Positions 9,636 to 18,923 of a stretch of 64,000 nt of DNA are shown piece after piece. This DNA is from CAZDKK01 sp964506245 (GTDB lineage Bacteria; Eisenbacteria; RBG-16-71-46; CAIMUX01; WJJG01), in NCBI GenBank assembly GCA_964506245.1, contig CAZDKK010000003.1, positions 1-64,000 on the forward strand, written 5' to 3'. The notes below the pieces were generated by a model, which was not told the DNA's origin, did no database searches, and worked only from the letters and a program-made list of their open reading frames with translations. The position numbers and the translations under genes were made by a program. How positions within the stretch are numbered: the stretch's first letter is position 1; the number at the start of each line of letters is the position of its first letter.

Positions 9636-10601
9636 TCACACGACCTCTTCGTTCGTCCCCGGGTTCGAGAGGCTGTACAAGTCCTCGAGTACCTTGGACT
9701 GCCCGGCGTATTGGAGATCGAACAGCTCCTGCACTTCGGCCAGGTTCGCCTGCACCTCACTGATAATCCCGGCCAGCCCCTCCGGGCTCAGCGAGTACGC
9801 TTCCGTTGCGACCCGCACCAGCTCGCGCGAGCGCTGGCGGTGAGCCTTCAGGACGCTCGGTGCCACCGAGGCCACGGCCATGGCCTTGGCAATCGTCCCG
9901 TCGAGCTCCAGCTCGCGGAGACGTTCGAGCGTGGCGTTGTGAACGCCCACGAAACAGACCATGTCGTCGGGGAACTGCCACGACCGCAGGAGCCAGGCCC
10001 CTGCCTGGGCATGGGTCCACTTGAACAGCGACTCCTCGAGCTGAGAGAGGCGCACCGGCAGCTTCGACCACTTGTCGACGACGGGCAGGTAGTACTCAGC
10101 CCAGTACGTGAGGAGCACCGGCAGCGCCGCATCGGCGAGCAACGCGCAGGTGAAGGCTTCCTCCTCCTGCTCCGTGGGGTGATACCGCCGGGCGAAGGCT
10201 CGCGCGAGCAGCGCGCGGGTCAGGGAGTCCTGCCAGAAGACCTCGGCGCGAAAGGTCCCGCGCGGCCGCGGCACCACACCCACCACCGCGTAGGAGAGCG
10301 CGATTGCCTTGACCTGCCGCAGGCCAAGCAGCGAGAAGGCATGGCGGATCGAGGTGACCCGGTTGCGCAGCGCGAAGCGCGATGAGTTCACGGTGCGAAT
10401 GACCCGAGCCGCGATTTCGGGGGACGCGGAGATCACCTTGACCAGCCGGTCCACGTCGAGATCCGGGGCGTTGATCTCCTGGATGAGTCGCGCGGAAGCG
10501 GCCGGCAAGGGGGGCAGATCCGCCCCCGCAAAGAGCGAGGCGAAGTTGCCCGTGGCCATGGCCGCGTGGCGGTGAAGCTTCTCCGGCAGACCGATTCCCA
10601 T
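9636..10601 (-). CDS. HDOD domain signalling protein
   Basis: About 321-aa protein carrying an HDOD domain, a degenerate HD-type phosphohydrolase fold used in bacterial signalling. Residues 20-230 hold the typical pattern: LPPLPAASARLIQEI, then ISASPEIAARVIRTVNSSRFA, then the RHAFSLLGLRQVKAIALS helix pair. The C-terminal 90 residues are helical and of unknown role. I prefer ATG 10601 over the first in-frame ATG at 10661 because only the former has a purine-rich AAAGGCAGGGG directly upstream. It shares an operon with the HPP membrane protein and is divergent from the hybrid histidine kinase, so all three may belong to one signalling unit. A second HDOD protein lies at 57881. Confidence 0.8.
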   Translation of the reverse strand: MGIGLPEKLHRHAAMATGNFASLFAGADLPPLPAASARLIQEINAPDLDVDRLVKVISASPEIAARVIRTVNSSRFALRNRVTSIRHAFSLLGLRQVKAIALSYAVVGVVPRPRGTFRAEVFWQDSLTRALLARAFARRYHPTEQEEEAFTCALLADAALPVLLTYWAEYYLPVVDKWSKLPVRLSQLEESLFKWTHAQAGAWLLRSWQFPDDMVCFVGVHNATLERLRELELDGTIAKAMAVASVAPSVLKAHRQRSRELVRVATEAYSLSPEGLAGIISEVQANLAEVQELFDLQYAGQSKVLEDLYSLSNPGTNEEVV

Positions 10602-10884
10602 CCCCTGCCTTTCAGTCCGGGTCCTGCCCCACTCATCGACCCTTCGGGGGGGCAACTTCATGGGGCGATTCGAGATCGTGGCCGGGGTGTCCCCGGGCTG
10701 ATCGCCCGTGGCGCTGGAGGGCCTCGCCAGTCAAAGGGTTGCGTCAAGGTGGGTCAGGCGGTTGCCGATCGGAGGATGGGGAGGCCGGCGCGTCGACCCG
10801 CGGGGCCGGTGCTGGGCACCCCCGCTTCGGCCAGACCGCCGGCCGTCGCGGTTCCGCGGGGAGACCGAGGGCAGGGCCGTCCGC

Positions 10885-13866
10885 ATGACCGAACCACCCA
10901 GTCACTTGCTACGGGCTGTGCTCGAGTCTTCCAGTGACGGCGTCCTGATCCTGGATCCCTCCCTGGGGATCGTCTACTGGAACCCCAGGCTGGCACGCCT
11001 GTGGTCGCTGGGCGCGGACCCGACCGCCTACCAAGACACCGAGCCATTCCTCACCCAGGTCGCTCAGCAGACGGAAGACCCCACGGGTTTCAGCTCCTGG
11101 TTCCGCCGTCTGTCGGCATCGGCCGAGGACGACGAAGCGGTCGTGCGACTCACGGACGGCCGGATCTTCACCTGCCGGTCCGCGCCGCTGGGGGACGCCG
11201 CCGCGCCGATCGGACGCGTCTGGCTGTTCCAGGATGCCACCGAGCAGATCCAGGCCCGCACCGCCCGGCTCGAGCGCGAGCTGCACCTCGAGCGTCAGAG
11301 CGAGGCGCTGTCGGTGCTCTCCTCGTGCAAGGTCGACGGTCAAGCCTCGCTGGACACCGCCTTGCAGGAGATCCTCGAGGCGACCACGGTCGTTCAGGAC
11401 ATCGAGCAGGCCGGGATCTGGCTCTTTCGGGATGAGGACGCCTCGATCACGTGCGTTCACCGGTATCGCCGGTCCACGGATGAGCACTCGACCGGCGTCA
11501 CGATCCCGGTGAAGGACTACCCGGAGTTCTTCCAGCATCTGGGCGCGAAGCGCGCGCTGGCCATCGCCGACGCCGCCAAGGACGTCCACACCCGGCGGCT
11601 GTACGAGGACTTCCTGCAGGCCGAGTCGACCCGCGCCGTGCTGGTCGCACCGATCCGCATGCGCGGGCGGGTCGCGGGCATGATCACGCACTGCCACACG
11701 GGGGGGGCGCGCACCTGGTCGTCGGACGAGCAGAACTATGCCGCCTCGACCGCTGACCTGGCGTCGTTGGCGCTCCACGCGGACGAGCGCCGCCTGGCCG
11801 AAGAAGGGCTGCAACAGGCCTACGAGTTCCAGCGCCAGATCCTCGCCACCGCGGCCACGGCCGTCTTCTGGACCGACATCGAAGGCCGCATCGCGGGCGT
11901 CAACGAGGCGTTCTGCACGATGACCGGCCATGCAACCGCCGACGCCGTGGGCATGCCCGTCGAGGCCTTGATGCTGACCGGTCCGGCTGCCGAGGCGGCG
12001 CGCGGCCCCGCGCCCACCCGCACGGCCGTCGTGGGGCAGGGCGGCAGCTTGCGTGCCCGGTCGGGCGCCCGGCGGGAGATCCTGTGCAACTCCTCGCCGA
12101 TCCGGGGGCGCGGGGGCGAGGTCACGGGCACCTTCTTCAGCTTCGTGGATGTGACCGAGCTCGTCGACGCCCGCCGCCAGGTGGAGCAAGCCCTGCAGGA
12201 GTCGGTGGCTGCCAATCAGCAACTCGAACAGATGGCCGCCCGCCTGCAGCAGGTCAATCAGGAGCTGGTCGAGGCCAAACGGAGTGCCGAGACGGCCAGC
12301 GAGGCCAAGAGCGTGTTCCTGGCCAACATGTCGCACGAGATCCGTACGCCGATGAACGCCATCATCGGGATGACGGAGCTGACGCTCGACACGGAGCTGA
12401 CCGCGGAGCAGCGCGACAACCTGAAGATCGTGCGCTCATCGTCGCGAGCCCTGCTGCACCTCCTGAACGACATCCTCGACTTGTCGAAGATCGAGGCCGG
12501 CAAGCTCGAGCTGGAAGTCGTGCCCTTCGCGATTCGCAACTCGATCACCAAGGGGCTCCAGCCCTTTGTGTTCAAGGCGGCGCAGAAAGGGCTGCAGTTC
12601 ACCCTCGACTGCCCGGCCGATGTCCCCCAAGTGGTTGTGGGGGATCCGGCCCGACTGCGGCAGATCCTGGTCAACCTCCTGGGCAACGCGATCAAGTTCA
12701 CCGAGCGGGGCGGTGTAGGGCTCCGCATCCGCGTGACCACCCGCGGCGATGAGGGCTGTGAGCTGCACTTCTCGGTCACCGACACCGGAATCGGGATCGC
12801 CCCCGATCGCATCGAGGCGATCTTCGAGCCATTCACGCAGGCGGACGGGTCGACCACCCGCAAGCATGGTGGCACGGGCCTGGGCACCGCCATCGCCCGC
12901 CAGCTCGTGCAGATGATGGGAGGGCGCATCTGGGCCGAGAGCGTGCCCGGTCAGGGCTCGACCTTCCACTTCATCGTCCGCGTCGGAGGCTACACCGGGT
13001 CCCTCACGCCGGAGCTGGTGGTGGACCTGGAATCCGAGGACGACGGCCGCGTCGAGATCGAACCGCCGCCGGCAACCGCCAGACCCGGCGCCCGGATCCT
13101 CCTGGCCGAGGACAACCCGATCAATCAGCGGTTGGCGGTGCGCCTCCTGGAGAAGCGCGGCGCTGCGGTGGTCGTGGCGGGCAATGGCCGAGAGGCGATC
13201 GCAGCCTACGAGCGCGAGGGCTTCGATCTCATCCTGATGGACGTGCGCATGCCCGACGTCGACGGGCTGCAGGCGACGGCTCGCATCCGTGAGATCGAGG
13301 CGGACACGGGGCGGCACATCCCGATCATCGCCATGACGGCGCATGCGATGGCTGGTGATCGCGAGATGTGCCTGCGCGCGGGCATGGACGACTACATCAC
13401 CAAGCCCATCGACCGCGAGGCGCTGTTCGCCGCGATCGAGCGCGCCCGGGGGGAGACAGCCGCCGCGAGCCCCGCGCCGGTTGCGCGCGCGGCCGCCCCG
13501 ACAGCTGAGGAGCTGGCCGAGCCCACGTTCGACCCCGCGGAGCTGGTCGATCGCCTGGAGGGAGACCAGGCCGCCGCGACCGAGATCCTCGAGGTCTCGC
13601 GCGAGGTGCTGCCCCAGATGCTGGAGTCGCTCAAGGCCGCCTGCGCGGTCGGAGACCCCGTCGAGATCCGCAACCGCGCGCACGCCATCAAGAGCAGCCT
13701 CGGCAACGTCGGGGCGCGCCGGGCCCACCTCATCGCCCACCGCCTCGAGCAACGGGGCGCACAGGGCGATGCCACCGGGTGCAACGCGATCCTGGCCACC
13801 CTGCTGGAGGAAACGGAACAGCTGATGGCCCAGCTCGCCGATCGGCTCCGGGGCAAGGCCGCCTGA
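10885..13866 (+). CDS. Hybrid sensor histidine kinase (PAS-GAF-PAS-HisKA-HATPase-REC-HPt)
   Basis: About 993-aa cytoplasmic hybrid kinase with a complete internal phosphorelay. Domains: PAS at about 10-115; GAF at about 150-310; second PAS at about 318-430; a short coiled coil; HisKA with the phospho-acceptor His484 in NMSHEIRTPMN; HATPase with the N-box Asn601 (LLGNAIKFT) and a G-box GGTGLGTAIA; receiver domain with phospho-Asp786 in LMDVRMPD; and an HPt domain with His933 in AHAIKSSLG. No membrane segment is seen, so the signal is probably cytoplasmic. I choose ATG 10885 (preceded by GAGGGCAGGG); the frame is open 59 codons further upstream but that part is Arg/Pro-rich and looks non-coding. 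It is divergent from the HDOD gene. Confidence 0.9.
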   Translation: MTEPPSHLLRAVLESSSDGVLILDPSLGIVYWNPRLARLWSLGADPTAYQDTEPFLTQVAQQTEDPTGFSSWFRRLSASAEDDEAVVRLTDGRIFTCRSAPLGDAAAPIGRVWLFQDATEQIQARTARLERELHLERQSEALSVLSSCKVDGQASLDTALQEILEATTVVQDIEQAGIWLFRDEDASITCVHRYRRSTDEHSTGVTIPVKDYPEFFQHLGAKRALAIADAAKDVHTRRLYEDFLQAESTRAVLVAPIRMRGRVAGMITHCHTGGARTWSSDEQNYAASTADLASLALHADERRLAEEGLQQAYEFQRQILATAATAVFWTDIEGRIAGVNEAFCTMTGHATADAVGMPVEALMLTGPAAEAARGPAPTRTAVVGQGGSLRARSGARREILCNSSPIRGRGGEVTGTFFSFVDVTELVDARRQVEQALQESVAANQQLEQMAARLQQVNQELVEAKRSAETASEAKSVFLANMSHEIRTPMNAIIGMTELTLDTELTAEQRDNLKIVRSSSRALLHLLNDILDLSKIEAGKLELEVVPFAIRNSITKGLQPFVFKAAQKGLQFTLDCPADVPQVVVGDPARLRQILVNLLGNAIKFTERGGVGLRIRVTTRGDEGCELHFSVTDTGIGIAPDRIEAIFEPFTQADGSTTRKHGGTGLGTAIARQLVQMMGGRIWAESVPGQGSTFHFIVRVGGYTGSLTPELVVDLESEDDGRVEIEPPPATARPGARILLAEDNPINQRLAVRLLEKRGAAVVVAGNGREAIAAYEREGFDLILMDVRMPDVDGLQATARIREIEADTGRHIPIIAMTAHAMAGDREMCLRAGMDDYITKPIDREALFAAIERARGETAAASPAPVARAAAPTAEELAEPTFDPAELVDRLEGDQAAATEILEVSREVLPQMLESLKAACAVGDPVEIRNRAHAIKSSLGNVGARRAHLIAHRLEQRGAQGDATGCNAILATLLEETEQLMAQLADRLRGKAA

Positions 13867-14080
13867 GGTCGCCCGGCCCGGCAACATTGGGGCGTTTCCG
13901 CCACGCACATTGTGGTCAGAGGCTCGCCCCTGGCGCACCCGCTTCTTCCCCCCGGGGCGCCGGCCCTTTTCCCTGGACCGCAGCCACCGGGGGCGGATAG
14001 ACTATTCAGTCCCAGATTCGGCAGCGAGGGGTCCGGCGCATCTAACGGGGTACCCCATCAGGCATTGGAGGATCGAGGCC

Positions 14081-16108
14081 ATGGCGAAGCACGCCGTGCA
14101 GCGCCTGCGAGACGCCCACCGGTTGGTGGCCGAGGTGGCGTTCGAGGTGATCCCGGTCCGGCACGGCTATGCCGACCGGATCGTGCGGATCGACGTCTCC
14201 AGCAACAAGATCGATTTCTTGCCGGTCACCCAGCAGATGAAGGACCTGTGGGTCGGCGGCAAGGGATTCGACCTGTGGCTGATGTTTCAGGAGGTGACAC
14301 GCGACACCCGCTGGGACAGCCCCGAGAATCCGATCTGCTTCTCCCCCGGTCCGCTGGCGGGCACGACGTCGTTCCCGGGCGCGGGCAAGACGCTGGTGAC
14401 CTCTCTGTCGCCGAGCACCGGGTCGGTCATGGACTGCAACGTCGGCGGGTTCTTCGGCCCGCTGTTCAAGTTCTGCGGTCTCGATGCCCTCGTGCTCGTC
14501 GGCCGGGCGCCTGAGGAAACGATCGTGGTGATCGACGCCGTGCGCGGCCGAATCACGATCGAGCGCGCCCCGCTCGAGAGCATCGACGCGCACCTCGTGG
14601 CCGAAGAACTGACCGAGATGTACGCCGAGGACGAGCTCGACAAGAAGAACATCTCGGTGGTCTGCGCGGGCCGTGCGGCCGAGCACGCGCGCATGGGCGT
14701 GCTCAACTTCTCCTTCTACGACTGGCGCAAGAAGACCGCGCGCATCAAGCAGGCCGGGCGCGGCGGCATCGGCACCGTCTTCCGTCACAAGAAGATGAAG
14801 GCGCTGGTCGTCCGCAACCGCGGCATCAATCCCGCCTGGAGCGTGGCCGAGAGCAAGGTGGCACGATACGTGACGCCCAAGACCATCTCCGAGGTGAAGG
14901 ATCCCGCGGGGCGCCAGGTGATCCGCGACGTGCTCGACAAGTACAACCGCGATCCCGAGTTCGTGGTCGACATGCTGCGCGAGATCCAGAACCACTTCGG
15001 GCACGTGCCGCGCACTGCCCTGGACGAGATCACGCGCGCGACCTGTACGCCCACCGCCTACCTCTACCACATGGCGACGTTCCTGGGCGATCTGCGCCTC
15101 GAGCGGCCGGGCGGCACGGTGATCCGCGTGTGCAATGGGCCGACCTGTCACCTGATGGGGGCGGACCAGGTGCTTGCAGCCTTCGAGCGGACGCTGGGTG
15201 TGCACGCGGGCGAGACGACGCCCGACGGGCGCTACACGCTGGAGGTGGGGCCGTGTCTCGGCGCCTGCAACGCCGCGCCCGTCGTCCAGGTAGGCGAGGG
15301 CTGCTTCGGGAGCGTGCGGCCCGAGGACGTCGATGCGCTGCTGAAAGGCACGCCGGCCCCCAGCGCACGACCGCTGGTGGCCGAGGAGCTGGCGGCGGTG
15401 GCGGGCGAGCAGGCCGCCTACCGGGCGCGCTCGCGCTCGCTGCTCGCGATCTGCACCGGCCATCGGACTCCGCCAGGCACGGCCGGGGCCAAGGCCGGTG
15501 CGGCCGAGCCGGCCGCCAAGCCCGCCAAGGGGTCCGGGACCGCGACGACGGTGACCGGCTGCGTGAGCCGGCCTGGTCCCGTGACGATTCCCGCGGGCAC
15601 CACCCTGCGGGAGATCATCGACCAGATGGGCGGCGGGATGCGCGACGGCCGCCGCTTCAAGGCGGCCCACATCGGCGGCCCGTCGGGGTGGTTCCTGAGC
15701 AGCGCACAGCTCGACCAGCCGGTCGACTTTGCGAGGCTCACGCCCACCGGGGCCATGACGGGACCCGACCGGCTGGTCGTGCTGGACGAGTCAGCCTGCC
15801 TGGTGGCGACCGCGCGCCACGCGGCGGAGTTCCTGCGGGACCACTCGTGCGGCAAGTGCACGCCCTGTCGCGAGGGGCTGCAGGCCGCGTCTCTGGCGCT
15901 CACGCGGCTGTGCGCGGGTGCGGGCAGCCCGGAGGACCTGGCCTTGATCGGCGAGGTCTGCCAGACAGCGCGCGTGGCCAGCGCCTGTCAGTTCGGCGTC
16001 CAGGCCGCGAACCCGATTCTCTCGGCGCTGGAGCTGTTCCGGGAGGAGTTCGAAGAGCACGCGCGGGGTCGCTGCCGCGCGGGCGTCTGCGCGGGAGGCA
16101 ACCGCTAG
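14081..16108 (+). CDS. AOR N-terminal domain fused to NuoE-like and truncated NuoF-like modules
   Basis: 675-aa three-part fusion. Residues about 18-245 are the N-terminal domain of aldehyde:ferredoxin oxidoreductases, which binds the tungsto-bispterin cofactor (GGKGFDLWLM, FSPGPLAGT, then QAGRGGIGTVFRHKKMKALVV). Residues about 270-410 match NuoE, with a complete [2Fe-2S] set C351, C356, C392 and C396 (CNGPTC, CLGACN). After an Ala/Lys/Pro linker, residues about 480-675 match only the NuoF C-terminal part: an SLBB domain and the N3-type [4Fe-4S] site (CGKCTPC at 590-596 and C636). The NuoF FMN/NADH Rossmann region and its GRGGAGFPTG motif are absent. The remaining AOR domains are in the next gene, 32 nt downstream. 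ATG 14081 is preceded by GGAGG. Confidence 0.85.
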   Translation: MAKHAVQRLRDAHRLVAEVAFEVIPVRHGYADRIVRIDVSSNKIDFLPVTQQMKDLWVGGKGFDLWLMFQEVTRDTRWDSPENPICFSPGPLAGTTSFPGAGKTLVTSLSPSTGSVMDCNVGGFFGPLFKFCGLDALVLVGRAPEETIVVIDAVRGRITIERAPLESIDAHLVAEELTEMYAEDELDKKNISVVCAGRAAEHARMGVLNFSFYDWRKKTARIKQAGRGGIGTVFRHKKMKALVVRNRGINPAWSVAESKVARYVTPKTISEVKDPAGRQVIRDVLDKYNRDPEFVVDMLREIQNHFGHVPRTALDEITRATCTPTAYLYHMATFLGDLRLERPGGTVIRVCNGPTCHLMGADQVLAAFERTLGVHAGETTPDGRYTLEVGPCLGACNAAPVVQVGEGCFGSVRPEDVDALLKGTPAPSARPLVAEELAAVAGEQAAYRARSRSLLAICTGHRTPPGTAGAKAGAAEPAAKPAKGSGTATTVTGCVSRPGPVTIPAGTTLREIIDQMGGGMRDGRRFKAAHIGGPSGWFLSSAQLDQPVDFARLTPTGAMTGPDRLVVLDESACLVATARHAAEFLRDHSCGKCTPCREGLQAASLALTRLCAGAGSPEDLALIGEVCQTARVASACQFGVQAANPILSALELFREEFEEHARGRCRAGVCAGGNR

Positions 16109-16140
16109 CGCGGCCGGCGGCCGCAGGAGGTTTCTGAACC

Positions 16141-18138
16141 GTGACGCAGAAGATCCAGCTAACGGTCAACGGCCAGGCGCACGAGGTGGCGGGGGAGGGT
16201 ACCCTGCTCGACACCCTCGAGCGCGTGGGTGTGTCGGTGCCGACGCTGTGCCACCACAAGGATCTCGCCCCCAGCGGGAGCTGCCGGCTCTGCCTGGTCG
16301 AGATCGAGGTGCGTGGCAAGAAGCGCCTGGTGACCTCGTGCACCTATCGCCTGCGCGAGACCGTCTCGGTGTGGACCGAGTCGGAGCCGGTGCGCCAGCA
16401 CCGCCGGCTCGTGGCGGGCATGCTGCTCGGGCGCTGGCCCAACGTGCCGGTCATCCGGGAGATCGCGCAGCGCTGCGGCGTCACCCCGGCCTATGCCGCG
16501 CGTTTCCGCAGCGACCTGACCGACGAGAACCCGCGGGCGTGCGTGCTCTGCACGCGCTGCGTGCGGGCCTGCGAGGAGTTCATCCAGGAGCGCATCCTGG
16601 ACTTCGCGGGCCGTGGGATCCGCCGGCACCTCACCATGCCCTATGGGGACGTCGACCCGCACTGCATCGGGTGCACCTCCTGCGCCTACACCTGTCCCAC
16701 CGGCGCGATCAAGATCGTCGACGACATGAACCATCCGGTCGACGCGCAGATGATCCGTGACCACGGGATGCGGGTGAACGCGGAGATGGCCCGGCTGGAC
16801 GTGAATCAGTGCCGCATGCGCCAGGTCGGGACCGCGAACATCATCGACGTCATGGACCAGTACGATCTGCTGCCCGTGCACAACCACAAGTACGGTTCGC
16901 ATCCGGATGCCAAGAAGATCTACTCCGAGGTCTTTCGCTCGCAGTACCTGACGCAGGGCGAGGCGGACGGCTGCTGGTTCGGCTGCTCGATGGCCTGCGC
17001 CAAGGCGGCCGAGGAGTTCGAGCTGAAGACCGGCCCCTACAGGGGGCAGAAGGTCCTGGTCGACGGTCCCGAGTACGAGAATGCCGGGGCGTGCGCCAAC
17101 ATGGGCTGCTTCGACCCGCACTTCGTGCTCGAGTGGAACTTCTACTGCGACACCTACGGCATCGACACGATCTCCTTCGGGACCTGCATGGCCTTCGTCA
17201 TGGAGGCCTACGAAGCCGGCGTGATCACCAAGGAACAGACCGGCGGCAAGGAGCTGCGCTTCGGCGCCACGGAAGAGACGCTCGAGTGCCTGCACGAGAT
17301 GGCACGTGGCAGCGGTTTCGGCGTCGACGTCGGCCAAGGCATCCGCTGGCTCAAGGAGAAGTGGGTGCGCGAGTATGGCGCCGACCGGCAGTTCCTGTGG
17401 GATATCGGCATGGAGGTCAAGGGGCTCGAGGTCTCCGAGTACGTGTCGAAGGAATCGCTCGCCCAGCAGGCGGGCTACGCCATGGCGGTCAAGGGGCCGC
17501 AGCACGACGAGGCCTGGCTGATCTTCATGGACATGGTCAACAACCAGATCCCCAGCTTCGAGGACAAGGCCGAGGCGCTCTACTACTTCCCGATCTGGCG
17601 CACCTGGTTCGGCCTGATGGGCCTGTGCAAGCTGCTGTGGAACGACGTCGTGCCGATCGCGAACAAGACCTACGCGCCCCAGGTCGCGGCCAAGGTCCCC
17701 GACCACGTCTACAACTACTTCAAGTTCTTCGAGGGCATGACCGGGATTCCGCTCGACGAGGAGAAGATGCTGGCCCAATCCGCGCGCGTGCACAACCTGC
17801 AACGCGTCATGTCCTACATGTTCGGGCGTGGCACGCGCGAGCACGACATGCCCCCTTACCGCCTGGTGGGGCCGGTGACAGCGGAGGAGTACGAGTCGCG
17901 GGCCGAGCGGTATGACAAGCAGCTGCGCGAGATCCTCAAGGTCGATCCGGCCGGCAAATCGACCGAGGAGAAGCTCAAGATCCTGCGCCGGCATCGCGAA
18001 GCGCAGTACCTGAAGGTGCTGGACACGGCGTATGATCGGCGCGGCTGGACGCGCAACGGCGTTCCCAAGATCTCGCGGCTGAAGGAGCTGGGCATCGATC
18101 TGCCCGAGCTGGTCGCGATCGTGAAGGACGCGCAATAG
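16141..18138 (+). CDS. NuoG-N-like iron-sulfur module fused to AOR domains 2-3
   Basis: 665-aa protein with GTG start behind AGGAGG. Residues 1-75 are a plant-type [2Fe-2S] domain (C37, C48, C51, C67). Residues about 125-195 hold the NuoG-type cysteine-rich site CVLCTRCVRAC and a CIGCTSCAYTCP ferredoxin site, giving two further [4Fe-4S] clusters. From about 210 onward it is the middle and C-terminal part of an aldehyde:ferredoxin oxidoreductase. The first pterin motif is D337-TYG-ID. The AOR cluster cysteines are C278, C282 and C286 (spacing C-x3-C-x3-C, where classical AORs have C-x2-C-x3-C) plus C496 in GLMGLCK, whose motif lacks the usual leading Asp. Together with the previous gene it rebuilds one AOR plus at least five iron-sulfur clusters. 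No Moco/FdhA domain is present. Confidence 0.85.
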   Translation: MTQKIQLTVNGQAHEVAGEGTLLDTLERVGVSVPTLCHHKDLAPSGSCRLCLVEIEVRGKKRLVTSCTYRLRETVSVWTESEPVRQHRRLVAGMLLGRWPNVPVIREIAQRCGVTPAYAARFRSDLTDENPRACVLCTRCVRACEEFIQERILDFAGRGIRRHLTMPYGDVDPHCIGCTSCAYTCPTGAIKIVDDMNHPVDAQMIRDHGMRVNAEMARLDVNQCRMRQVGTANIIDVMDQYDLLPVHNHKYGSHPDAKKIYSEVFRSQYLTQGEADGCWFGCSMACAKAAEEFELKTGPYRGQKVLVDGPEYENAGACANMGCFDPHFVLEWNFYCDTYGIDTISFGTCMAFVMEAYEAGVITKEQTGGKELRFGATEETLECLHEMARGSGFGVDVGQGIRWLKEKWVREYGADRQFLWDIGMEVKGLEVSEYVSKESLAQQAGYAMAVKGPQHDEAWLIFMDMVNNQIPSFEDKAEALYYFPIWRTWFGLMGLCKLLWNDVVPIANKTYAPQVAAKVPDHVYNYFKFFEGMTGIPLDEEKMLAQSARVHNLQRVMSYMFGRGTREHDMPPYRLVGPVTAEEYESRAERYDKQLREILKVDPAGKSTEEKLKILRRHREAQYLKVLDTAYDRRGWTRNGVPKISRLKELGIDLPELVAIVKDAQ

Positions 18139-18206
18139 CCTGCGCCTGAGGTTCCCTGGAACCCGCGGGTCACGAGGGGCAATCGCGCAGGACGACGGGG
18201 GGAGCC

Positions 18207-18812
18207 ATGGACTCGGAGCTCTTCGCCCGCAACGTTCCGGGCATGACCGCGCGCCTGCAGCAAGCGACGGTGGGGATCGCCGGCTGCGGCGGCCTGGGGT
18301 CGAACGCCGCCGTGGCCCTGGCGCGGGCGGGGATCGGCAAGCTGATCCTGGCCGATGCCGATCGGGTCGATGCCTCGAACCTCAACCGCCAGCACTTCTT
18401 CCGCGCCGATGTCGGGCGGCTCAAGGTCGATGCGCTGGCGGGCCACCTGCGGGCGATCCACGACGAGATCCGGCTGACCACGCACGCGATGCGCCTGACC
18501 CCTGAGTTCGTGCCGGTGGTCTTCCGCCAGGCGGACCTGCTCATCGAGGCCTTCGATCAAGCCGAGGACAAGCAGTGGCTGATCGAGACCTGGTGTCGCG
18601 CGTTCCCCGAGCGGCCCATCGTCGCCGCCAGCGGGCTGGGGGGGTATGGGCGCACGGGGGCGCTGCAGGTCCGCTCGGCCGGCAAGATCCACCTCTGCGG
18701 CGACGGCGAGTCGGACATGAGCCTGGGCCTCTGCGCCGCGCGCGTGGCCGCCGTGGCCGCGATGCAGGCCAACGTGGCGATCGAGCTGCTGATGGAGGCC
18801 GCCCCGGCCTGA
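18207..18812 (+). CDS. ThiF/MoeB/HesA-family adenylyltransferase
   Basis: 201-aa E1-like enzyme expected to adenylate the C-terminal Gly-Gly of a small sulfur-carrier protein. The ATP-binding motif GCGGLGSN lies near residues 30-37. The downstream acidic site ADADRVDASNLNRQ, including the conserved Asn and Arg, is intact. It is short (MoeB is about 250 aa) and lacks the C-terminal zinc-binding CxxC pairs, like the ThiF family-2 group. It follows the AOR/NuoG gene by 68 nt and precedes a MoaD/ThiS-like gene. That pairing is typical of tungsten AOR loci, where the two are thought to serve pterin dithiolene sulfur transfer. Confidence 0.82.
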   Translation: MDSELFARNVPGMTARLQQATVGIAGCGGLGSNAAVALARAGIGKLILADADRVDASNLNRQHFFRADVGRLKVDALAGHLRAIHDEIRLTTHAMRLTPEFVPVVFRQADLLIEAFDQAEDKQWLIETWCRAFPERPIVAASGLGGYGRTGALQVRSAGKIHLCGDGESDMSLGLCAARVAAVAAMQANVAIELLMEAAPA

Positions 18813-18923
18813 TCGCTGGGGGCCGGGGTGTCCCGCGGGAGGCGGTGGCGCGCGGCGTCGCACGGCAGCGCACGGCCGCATGGCGGGCGCGGATCGCACG
18901 CGAGGTCTGGAGGAGAGGCCGGG

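Noticed and set aside
18150..18163. GGTTCC-CT-GGAACC inverted repeat after the AOR/NuoG gene
   Set aside because: The loop is only 2 nt and the stem 6 bp; too tight for a terminator and weak as an operator.
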